Shown in pieces: positions 5,472-11,245 of a stretch of DNA of 11,245 bases. The notes under the pieces were generated by a model, which searched no databases, had not been told where the DNA came from, and saw only the letters and a list, made by a program, of their open reading frames with translations. The DNA comes from Scatomonas sp963649395. GTDB taxonomy: Bacteria > Bacillota > Clostridia > Lachnospirales > Lachnospiraceae. A program made the translations under genes and the position numbers. Positions within the stretch are counted from its first letter, which is position 1. Each line of letters begins with the position of its first letter. The DNA lies in the NCBI GenBank assembly GCA_963649395.1, contig CAVJHW010000087.1, positions 1-11,245 on the forward strand, written 5' to 3'.

Positions 5472-7520
5472 ATGGATTACAGAAGTGTAGCGCAAGGGAT
5501 CCTGACCCATATCGGCGGGAGCGGCAATATCCTGTCGGCTGCTCATTGTGCCACCCGTCTGCGGCTGGTGATCGCTGACAACAAGAAGTGCAGCAAGAAG
5601 GCTCTGGAGGAGACGGAAGGAGTGAAGGGAGTCTTCGAAGCCTCCGGCCAGATACAGATTATCCTGGGAACGGGAACGGTGAACAAGGTCTTCCAGGAAT
5701 TTGTCCAGCTGGCCGGGATTCAGGCCGGGACCAAGGAGGAGGTCAAGGCAGCGGCAGCCTCCAGGCAGAATCCCTTTTTAAGGGCCATCAAGACCCTGGG
5801 AGATATCTTTGTTCCCATTATTCCGGCTATTGTAGCCAGCGGTCTTTTGATGGGTCTGCTGGAAGGTCTTTGCAATCTCTGGCCCTCCATGGCAGATTCC
5901 GGGGCCTATCAGATCTTTCACCTGTTCAGCAATACAGCCTTTGTATTCCTGCCTGTCCTCATTGCCATCAGCGCAGCCAAGACCTTTGGAGGCAATCAAT
6001 TCCTGGGGGCTGTTATCGGCATGATCATGATCCATCCGGATCTTCTCAATGCCTGGTCGGTGGCCGGCATGCAGGCGGCAGACATTCCCAAAGCCTCGGC
6101 TTGGTTCGGCCTCTATGACATCAACCTGGTGGGTTATCAGGGACACGTGATTCCCGTTATTATCGCCGTTTGGCTGATGTGCTGGCTGGAGAAGAGGCTG
6201 CACAGGATTGTGCCGGAGATCATCGATCTCTTCGTGACTCCCCTGGTAACGGTGCTGGTGACCGGCTACCTGTCCTTGACCGTAATCGGTCCGGTCTTCT
6301 CCACAGCGGAGAACTGGGTGCTGGCCGGAGCCCGGGGGCTCATCGGACTTCCCTTCGGGATCGGCGGATTGATCATCGGTGCCCTCTATGCAGTCACGGT
6401 AGTGGCCGGGGTGCATCATATGTACAACGCCATTGAAGCAGGTCTTCTCAGTTCCACCGGTCTCAATATCTGGATGCCCATTGCTACGGCAGCCAATGTA
6501 GGACAGGGAGCGGCAACCCTGGCTCTGGCCCTCAAAAGCCGGAACAAGAAAACCAAGGCAGTGGCCCTTCCGGCCTCCTTGTCCGCCTTCCTGGGTATTA
6601 CGGAACCGGCTATCTTCGGTGTCAATGTTCGCTATATGAAGCCCTTTATCGCTGGCTGCATCGGCGGCGCCTGCGGCGGCCTGGTGGCAGGTCTGACCGG
6701 GGTAGGAGCCACAGCCTACGGAATTACCGGAGTCTTTGGCTTCCTCATCACTACCCAATACCTGGCCAGCTACGCCCTGGTTATGCTGGTATCGGCTGCG
6801 GTATCCTTTGCCATCTCCTGGATCCTTTACAAGGACCAGCCCGCAGGTCAGGTGGACCAGCCCGCAGATCAACCCGCAGANNNNNNNNNNNNNNNNCCCG
6901 CAGACCAGCCCGCAGATCAGGCGGGCAAGGAAGGCCGGGAGGGGAAAGCATCTCCGTCAGAGTCAGAGACGGTGCCCAGGACGGAGAAAATACCCCAGAC
7001 CGGGGAAGTGACTCAGCCCGGGGAAGTGACTCAGGCAGGGGAGGTGGCTCAGACAGGGCAGAAGTATATCCTGGCCAGCCCGGCCGAAGGGAAGGCCATT
7101 CCCCTCTCCGAGGTTCCCGATGAGACCTTTGCCAATGAGATCCTGGGCAAGGGCATGGCCATCCTGCCGACGGAGGGCAAGATCCTGGCTCCCTTTGACG
7201 GCAGCATCGACACTGTATTTGACACCAAGCATGCCATCGGCATGACATCCTCCGAAGGGGTGGAGATCCTGATCCATGTGGGAATCAACACGGTGGAATT
7301 GGGAGGCCGCTTCTACCAGGCTCACGTGGCAGAGGGAGATTCGGTGAAAAAGGGCCAGTTGCTCTTGACCTTCGACACAGCTGCCATTCAGAAGGCAGGA
7401 TATGATATAGCTACTCCTTTGGTAGTGACCAATAGCGAGGATTACGAATCCGTGAACCTATTGAAACAGGGTCCGACCCATCCCGGAGAAGGAGTGCTGG
7501 AAGTGGTCGGGGGAGCATGA
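5472..7520 (+). CDS. sacP: Sucrose-specific PTS permease, EIIBCA fusion
   Basis: A 682-residue membrane permease (six residues unknown because of an N run) that imports sucrose while phosphorylating it to sucrose-6-phosphate. Domain order is IIB, IIC, linker, IIA. IIB (about 1-85) has the phospho-cysteine Cys26 in AHCATRLRL and the phrase GTGTVNKVF typical of sucrose-type IIB. IIC (about 100-453) is strongly hydrophobic and contains VPIIPAIVASGLLMG, VHHMYNAIEAGL and GITEPAIFGVNVRYMKPF. A low-complexity Pro/Gln/Asp-rich linker (about 455-530) follows. IIA of the Crr type has the His pair: His587 in TKHAIG and phosphorylated His602 in EILIHVGIN. The start ATG has AGAGGG 6 bases upstream. It is the first gene after the operator-controlled promoter. 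Because IIA is fused, only HPr and EI are needed to energise it, and both are encoded downstream. Sucrose specificity is supported by the adjacent hydrolase; a related beta-fructoside or other disaccharide cannot be ruled out. Confidence 0.92.
   Translation: MDYRSVAQGILTHIGGSGNILSAAHCATRLRLVIADNKKCSKKALEETEGVKGVFEASGQIQIILGTGTVNKVFQEFVQLAGIQAGTKEEVKAAAASRQNPFLRAIKTLGDIFVPIIPAIVASGLLMGLLEGLCNLWPSMADSGAYQIFHLFSNTAFVFLPVLIAISAAKTFGGNQFLGAVIGMIMIHPDLLNAWSVAGMQAADIPKASAWFGLYDINLVGYQGHVIPVIIAVWLMCWLEKRLHRIVPEIIDLFVTPLVTVLVTGYLSLTVIGPVFSTAENWVLAGARGLIGLPFGIGGLIIGALYAVTVVAGVHHMYNAIEAGLLSSTGLNIWMPIATAANVGQGAATLALALKSRNKKTKAVALPASLSAFLGITEPAIFGVNVRYMKPFIAGCIGGACGGLVAGLTGVGATAYGITGVFGFLITTQYLASYALVMLVSAAVSFAISWILYKDQPAGQVDQPADQPAXXXXXXPADQPADQAGKEGREGKASPSESETVPRTEKIPQTGEVTQPGEVTQAGEVAQTGQKYILASPAEGKAIPLSEVPDETFANEILGKGMAILPTEGKILAPFDGSIDTVFDTKHAIGMTSSEGVEILIHVGINTVELGGRFYQAHVAEGDSVKKGQLLLTFDTAAIQKAGYDIATPLVVTNSEDYESVNLLKQGPTHPGEGVLEVVGGA
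6834..6923 (+). repeat. 12-bp coding repeat (Asp-Gln-Pro-Ala) in the IIC-IIA linker, with a 16-N gap
   Basis: Codons here repeat the four-residue unit DQPA, e.g. gac-cag-ccc-gca at 6834-6845 and again at 6855-6866, with near copies after. Positions 6881-6896 are undetermined bases. The gap covers six codons and keeps frame, and the codons on both sides fit the same four-codon phase if the missing residues are DQPADQ. The true copy number may differ from what is shown. Confidence 0.8.
7002..7055 (+). repeat. 18-bp coding repeat (Gly-Glu-Val-Thr-Gln) in the same linker
   Basis: Three consecutive 18-base units begin at 7002, 7020 and 7038, each of the form GGGGAAGTGACTCAG plus three bases. They encode GEVTQP, GEVTQA and GEVAQT. 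The first two units are nearly identical and the third has drifted. They sit just before the IIA domain and lengthen the flexible tether. Confidence 0.85.
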
Positions 7521-7610
7521 GGAGGAGTATGAGAGAGTATAAGTGAGCATGAAGGATCATAAGGAAGTATAAATGAGAATGAGAGAGCATGAGGGAGCAT
7601 AAGAGAATAT
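7521..7610 (+). repeat. 10-bp purine-rich tandem array between sacP and sacA
   Basis: Nine 10-base units in strict register, each ending in AT: for example GAGAGAGTAT (7531-7540), GAGAGAGCAT (7581-7590) and GAGGGAGCAT (7591-7600). A related copy at 7509-7518, shifted by 2 bases, includes part of the sacP stop codon. With the following bases every unit reads ATGA or ATAA, so start-like and stop-like triplets recur every 10 bases. The final unit supplies the sacA start ATG at 7609, and GAGGGAG at 7591-7597 is the probable ribosome site. The array thus forms the entire 88-base spacer. Confidence 0.85.
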
Positions 7611-9123
7611 GAGAGAGGTTAGGAGAGAGACTGGGAAGGGGACTGCGAAAGGGGTCGGGGAAGAGGCCGCAAAAGAGTTCGCGAAAGAGACCCTGGGGGA
7701 GGACAGCTGGCGGCTGAAATTCCACCTGATGCCTCCCCGAGGCTGGATGAATGATCCCAATGGCCTGTGCTATTTTGGGGGAAAGTACCATGTATTTTTC
7801 CAATATCAGCCGGAGGATGCCCAAGGAGGCAGCGGCCATCCCAAGGTCTGGGGACATTATGCCGGGGAGGATTTCCTCCATATGCAATTCGAGGGAATCC
7901 CATTTTCCTGCGGCTCGCTGGATCAAAATGGCGCTTATTCCGGCTCGGCATTGGTGGCAGAGGGGAAAATGCAGCTCTTTTATACGGGCAATGTCCGGCT
8001 GGCCGGGGCTTATGACTACATTCATGCCGGAAGAATCTCCAATACCCTGCGCATCACCAGTGACGATGGGGTGCATTTCGGGGAAAAAGAGCTCTTGTTG
8101 GAGAACTCTGACTATCCGCCTGCCTGCACCTGCCATGTGCGGGACCCCAAGGTCTGGCAGGAGAATGATCGCAGCTATATGCTGCTGGGAGCCCGCCTGC
8201 AGGAGGACCGAGGGGCGGTTCTTCTCTATGAAAGCAGCAATCTGCTGGACTGGGAGTATCGGTCTATGATTGAGGCCGACCCTTCCATGGGATATATGTG
8301 GGAATGTCCGGATTATTTTACCCTGGGAGGTCACCGGGTGCTGGCCTCCTGCCCCCAGGGAGTGACCCGGGAGGAGGAAAGCTTTCAGAATGTATATTCC
8401 TCCGGTTATTATCTCCTGCCGAAAGCCCTGCTTACGCTGGGGGCCATGAGTTCCGGGGACCAGAGGGCTGTGGTGGGCAGGAAGAATTATCGGGAATGGG
8501 ACAAGGGATTTGATTTCTATGCCCCCCAGACCTTTGAGGATGACCAGGGGCGCAGGATTCTGATAGGCTGGGCGGGGATGCCGGATGCGGAATATCAGAA
8601 TCCTACCGTAGACAGGGGCTGGCAGCATGCCTTGACCCTGCCCCGGGAGCTCCTGGCCGGATCGGAGGTTATCCGGCAAAGGCCGGTGGAGGAGCTGAAG
8701 CAGCTTCGCTATGGGCAGACCTCCCTTTCGGGGGAGGGCAGCTTTCTTCTGGAGGATGCCAGCGGAGATCTGGAGATCGAGAAGAAGGATACGGATCCGG
8801 GCCGAACCTGTGAAGACTGGACAATCCATATAGGAAAAGGCTGCAAGCTCAGTTATGAGAAGGGCTGGCTTCGGCTGGAGCTGGAGGAAGGCTGGGGGTA
8901 TGGCCGAAGCAGGCGCCAGGCCAGGATAGGGAGTTTCCGCAATGCCAGAATCCTGGTGGACACTTCTTTGGTGGAGGTTTATGTCAATGATGGAGAAATG
9001 GTCTTGACTTCCCGCTTTTATCCACCTTATAGTGAAGAAAAGGAAGGTCAAAGGCTGGAACTGGACTTTCACTGCCCGGGCCTGGAGATCACAGGCTGGC
9101 AGATGAAAGCGATGGAAGAATAA
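7609..9123 (+). CDS. sacA: Sucrose-6-phosphate hydrolase (glycoside hydrolase family 32)
   Basis: A 504-residue cytoplasmic enzyme with no signal peptide, cleaving sucrose-6-phosphate made by the PTS into glucose-6-phosphate and fructose. GH32 motifs are all present: WMNDPNG with nucleophile Asp49, RDPK with the transition-state Asp179, and MWECPDYF with acid/base Glu232. Supporting phrases are YHVFFQYQP, YSGSALVAEGKMQLFYTGN and GFDFYAPQTFEDDQGRRIL; the C-terminal beta-sandwich ends near LVEVYVNDGEMVLTSRFYPP. ATG 7609 is the only start available, since an in-frame TAA lies at 7600-7602. The first 33 residues are Lys/Glu/Gly-rich and derive partly from the purine-rich repeat tract, replacing the usual N-terminal helix but with near-normal total length. 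The last seven codons and the stop are duplicated in tandem just downstream. The gene follows sacP by 88 bases and probably shares its transcript. An invertase or fructanase is the alternative, less likely beside a PTS permease. Confidence 0.93.
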   Translation: MREVRRETGKGTAKGVGEEAAKEFAKETLGEDSWRLKFHLMPPRGWMNDPNGLCYFGGKYHVFFQYQPEDAQGGSGHPKVWGHYAGEDFLHMQFEGIPFSCGSLDQNGAYSGSALVAEGKMQLFYTGNVRLAGAYDYIHAGRISNTLRITSDDGVHFGEKELLLENSDYPPACTCHVRDPKVWQENDRSYMLLGARLQEDRGAVLLYESSNLLDWEYRSMIEADPSMGYMWECPDYFTLGGHRVLASCPQGVTREEESFQNVYSSGYYLLPKALLTLGAMSSGDQRAVVGRKNYREWDKGFDFYAPQTFEDDQGRRILIGWAGMPDAEYQNPTVDRGWQHALTLPRELLAGSEVIRQRPVEELKQLRYGQTSLSGEGSFLLEDASGDLEIEKKDTDPGRTCEDWTIHIGKGCKLSYEKGWLRLELEEGWGYGRSRRQARIGSFRNARILVDTSLVEVYVNDGEMVLTSRFYPPYSEEKEGQRLELDFHCPGLEITGWQMKAMEE

Positions 9124-9156
9124 AAAAGCAGATGAAAGCGATGGAAGAATAAAAAA
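9099..9156 (+). repeat. Perfect 29-bp tandem duplication over the sacA stop codon
   Basis: Positions 9099-9127 and 9128-9156 are identical 29-base units. The unit holds the codons for the last seven residues (QMKAMEE), the TAA stop and a short A run. Because the first copy keeps the stop, SacA is unchanged and the second copy is untranslated. Perfect identity suggests a recent replication slippage or a collapsed-repeat artefact. Confidence 0.93.
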
Positions 9157-9189
9157 ATCGTGAAGAATAGCAGAAGGGAGATTAAGAAG

Positions 9190-9447
9190 ATGAGCAAATT
9201 TACCTATGTAATCAAGGATGAGGTGGGTATCCACGCCCGCCCGGCAGGCCTGCTGGTGAAGGAGGCCAAGAAGTACGCCTCAGCGGTAACCCTGGAGGTC
9301 AATGGCAAGAAGGCAGACGCCCGGAAGCTGATGGCAGTTATGGCTTTGGGAGCCAAGGCCGGTCAGGAGCTGACAGTAACGGTAGAGGGGGCCGATGAGG
9401 CAGAGGCAGCAGAGGCGTTGCAAAGGTTTTTGGAGGAGAATCTGTAA
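9190..9447 (+). CDS. ptsH: PTS phosphocarrier protein HPr (no Ser46)
   Basis: An 85-residue HPr that carries phosphate from Enzyme I to the IIA domain of the sucrose permease. The active centre GIHARPAG places the phospho-histidine exactly at residue 15. Aligning without gaps to Bacillus-type HPr, the NGK turn falls at 38-40, as expected, and the helix that normally reads KSIMGVMSLG reads RKLMAVMALG (45-54). The regulatory serine at 46 is therefore lysine, and no serine lies next to it. ATG 9190 is preferred over the in-frame upstream ATG at 9160 because AAGGGAG lies 9 bases upstream and the conserved fold starts at residue 2. It is 66 bases downstream of sacA and 139 bases upstream of ptsI. 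HPr kinase/phosphorylase should not be able to modify it at the usual site, so it probably serves transport rather than CcpA signalling. Confidence 0.94.
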   Translation: MSKFTYVIKDEVGIHARPAGLLVKEAKKYASAVTLEVNGKKADARKLMAVMALGAKAGQELTVTVEGADEAEAAEALQRFLEENL

Positions 9448-9586
9448 GGTTTTTTGGCCTGGGAGCATCCTGTGGCAGCAGCCTTAGCCGCCGGGAGATC
9501 CTGTGCCATACGGCCGAGTTCTCGACGTGCTTGCAGCGGGTTCTCTCATGGGTGGGAAGTCGCCGGATGGCAGAAAGGGGAAGAGA

Positions 9587-11206
9587 ATGGAGAAGATTGC
9601 CGGAAAGTCTATTTACAATGGAATTGCTATGGGCAAGATCCTATATTACGGGAAAGAGGAAGGCCTGGTCAAGCGCTGTAAGGTAGAGGACGCAGAGGCG
9701 GAAATCGCCCGCTATGAGGCGGCGCGGGACACAGCCATTCAGCAGCTGCAGGAGATCTATGAGACGGCTCTTCAGAAGGTAGGAGAGGAAAATGCAGCCA
9801 TTTTCCAGGTTCATGCCATGCTGCTGGAGGATGATGATTTCAATGATTCTGTCCGCAATAGGATCGCCACCCAGCAGGTCAATGCGGAATATGCCGTCAC
9901 AGCCACCGGGGAGAACTTCTCCGCCCTTTTTGCCCAGATGGAGGATGAATACTTTCGGGCGCGGGCGGCGGATATCAAGGATATTGCAGACCGGGTGGCA
10001 GCCATCTTGACCGGACGGGAGGCAAACGCAAGCTTTACGGAGCCGGTCATTCTGGTGGCGGAGGATCTGGCCCCCAGTGAAACGGTGCAGATGGATAAGG
10101 ACAAGGTGCTGGCCTTCGTAACCAGAGCCGGTTCTGCCAACTCTCATACGGCTATCCTGGCCCGAACCATGAATATTCCTGCCTTGATCGGGATTCCAGT
10201 GCAGGCAGACTGGGATGGCCGACAGGCAGCGGTAGACGGTCACAAGGGTCTTTTGATCCTGGATCCGGATCCGGACACCAGAGCCGAGCTTCAGCAGCGC
10301 CAGGATCAGGATGCCGAGAAAAGAAGGCTCTTGCAGGAACTCAGGGGCCAGGAAAATATCACCTTGGACGGGAAGAAGATCAACCTTTATGCCAATATCG
10401 GCAGTCTGGCTGACGTAGGCGCTGTCCTGGCCAATGACGGAGGGGGCATCGGTCTCTTCCGCAGCGAATTCATTTACCTGGGCCGGGAATCTGCCCCCAC
10501 GGAAGAAGAGCAATTTCAGATCTACAAGTCCGTGGCCGAGATGATGGCCGGGAAAAAGGTCATTATCCGGACCCTGGATATCGGGGCGGATAAACAGGTG
10601 GATTACCTGGGATTAGACAAAGAGGACAATCCCGCCTTGGGTTATCGGGCCATCCGCATCTGCCTGGACAATCCCTCCCTCTTTCGAAGTCAGCTGCGGG
10701 CCATCTACCGGGCCGGAGCCTTCGGCAATATCGCCGTCATGTACCCCATGATCACCTCTGTGGAAGAGGTTCAAAGGATCAAGACCATAGCCCAGGAGGT
10801 TAGACAGGGCTTGCAGGCAGACGGGATTCCCTTTGGAGAGATCGAGCAGGGCATTATGATCGAGACCCCGGCGGCAGCCCTCATCAGCGATCAGCTGGCC
10901 AGGGAGGTGGATTTCTTTAGTATCGGCACCAATGACCTGACCCAATATACCCTGGCCATGGATCGGCAAAACAACCGCTTGAGCCCCTTCTACCAGCCCC
11001 ACCATGAGGCCATCCTGCGTCTGATCCGGATGACCGTAGAAAATGGGCACGCAGGCGGATGCTGGGTGGGCATCTGCGGGGAGCTGGGAGCAGACCTGGA
11101 GCTGACAGAGACCTTCCTTCAGATGGGAGTGGATGAGCTGTCCGTAACCCCGGGAATGATCCTGCCCTTGCGGGAGAAGATCAGAAACAGCCATGGGATG
11201 GCATAG
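9587..11206 (+). CDS. ptsI: PTS Enzyme I, phosphoenolpyruvate-protein phosphotransferase
   Basis: A 539-residue cytoplasmic enzyme that autophosphorylates from PEP and passes the phosphate to HPr His15. The N-terminal part (about 1-140) includes the HPr-binding helical region. The phosphohistidine domain has His187 in GSANSHTAILART. The C-terminal PEP-binding barrel has GIGLFRSEF, IRTLDIGADKQ, GYRAIRI, IMIETPAA, DFFSIGTNDLTQY and catalytic Cys497 in GICGELG. It ends soon after MGVDELSV, about 30 residues short of Escherichia coli and Bacillus Enzyme I, lacking the final helix, while all catalytic parts are present. ATG 9587 follows AAGGGGAAG and begins the conserved KIAGKSIYNGIAMGK; a longer frame from GTG 9503 adds residues with no family likeness. 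The 139-base spacer before it has no terminator, only an imperfect short direct repeat (9461-9473 and 9493-9505). Confidence 0.95.
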   Translation: MEKIAGKSIYNGIAMGKILYYGKEEGLVKRCKVEDAEAEIARYEAARDTAIQQLQEIYETALQKVGEENAAIFQVHAMLLEDDDFNDSVRNRIATQQVNAEYAVTATGENFSALFAQMEDEYFRARAADIKDIADRVAAILTGREANASFTEPVILVAEDLAPSETVQMDKDKVLAFVTRAGSANSHTAILARTMNIPALIGIPVQADWDGRQAAVDGHKGLLILDPDPDTRAELQQRQDQDAEKRRLLQELRGQENITLDGKKINLYANIGSLADVGAVLANDGGGIGLFRSEFIYLGRESAPTEEEQFQIYKSVAEMMAGKKVIIRTLDIGADKQVDYLGLDKEDNPALGYRAIRICLDNPSLFRSQLRAIYRAGAFGNIAVMYPMITSVEEVQRIKTIAQEVRQGLQADGIPFGEIEQGIMIETPAAALISDQLAREVDFFSIGTNDLTQYTLAMDRQNNRLSPFYQPHHEAILRLIRMTVENGHAGGCWVGICGELGADLELTETFLQMGVDELSVTPGMILPLREKIRNSHGMA

Positions 11207-11213
11207 AGCAGGT

Positions 11214-11245
11214 GGGAGAAAGGTCGACCTCGTGACCTTTCTCCC
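11214..11245 (+). terminator. Terminator-like hairpin after ptsI
   Basis: GGGAGAAAGGTC (11214-11225) pairs perfectly with GACCTTTCTCCC (11234-11245), giving a 12-bp stem and an 8-base loop, 7 bases after the ptsI stop. The window ends on the last base of the stem, so the T run needed for a Rho-independent terminator cannot be seen. It most likely ends the sucrose PTS transcript. Confidence 0.72.

Noticed and set aside
5778..6872. A 364-codon minus-strand open frame opposite the IIC domain
   Set aside because: The composition is rich in Gly, His, Asp and Gln with no motif, and it is fully antisense to the sucrose permease.
7411..9234. A 607-codon open frame on the minus strand opposite sacA
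   Set aside because: It lies antisense to a gene with all GH32 catalytic motifs. Its translation is Leu/Pro/His-rich with no domain I recognise, as expected from the codon use of the true strand.
9448..9586. The ptsH-ptsI spacer as a riboswitch or a third copy of the 54-bp repeat
   Set aside because: There is only an imperfect 13-base direct repeat and no alignment to the 54-mer; no known riboswitch core or strong stem is visible.

Overview
The window looks like chromosomal DNA of a fermentative, fairly GC-rich Firmicute, most likely a gut-type member of the Clostridia close to Lachnospiraceae. This rests on protein style: a single-chain sucrose PTS permease IIBCA, a Firmicutes-type HPr and Enzyme I, purine-rich GGAGG ribosome sites, a LacI regulator with a matching operator, and the remnant of an AAA-ATPase/PD-(D/E)XK protein of a kind frequent in that family. 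The genus cannot be fixed from sequence alone.

Left third (72-3591, minus strand): a tightly packed ABC sugar importer operon. It encodes a two-domain RbsA/MglA-type ATPase followed by two different RbsC-type permeases. An ATGA overlap and a 2-base gap link the three genes. Two dissimilar permeases and the ATPase wording resemble the rhamnose (RhaT-RhaP-RhaQ) or AI-2 (Lsr) layout. No substrate-binding protein lies in the window.

Middle (3592-4262): a divergent spacer with a plausible plus-strand promoter and an inverted repeat, then about 100 codons left from the C-terminus of a PD-(D/E)XK nuclease-domain protein, then a 54-base repeat. A second copy of that repeat lies at 23-76, overlapping the stop codon of the last permease, so the two direct copies bracket the ABC operon and the nuclease remnant.

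Right two thirds (4263-11245, plus strand): a self-contained sucrose phosphotransferase locus. A LacI-family repressor ends in a strong terminator. It is followed by a near-consensus sigma-A promoter with an 18-base operator just downstream of the -10 box; the core of this operator also fits the CcpA cre consensus. Then come the sucrose EIIBCA permease, sucrose-6-phosphate hydrolase (GH32), HPr and Enzyme I, closed by a perfect 12-bp hairpin at the window edge. Together they form a full phosphate relay from PEP through EI, HPr, IIA and IIB to sucrose, plus the enzyme that splits sucrose-6-phosphate.

The most notable points are: HPr keeps His15 but has Lys where regulatory Ser46 should be; the operator can be read as either a LacI-family or a CcpA site; and the operon is rich in local tandem repeats. 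The repeats are a 10-bp array that runs into the sacA start codon, 12- and 18-bp repeats in the permease linker (one containing 16 N), and a perfect 29-bp duplication over the sacA stop codon. No clearly new biological system was found.
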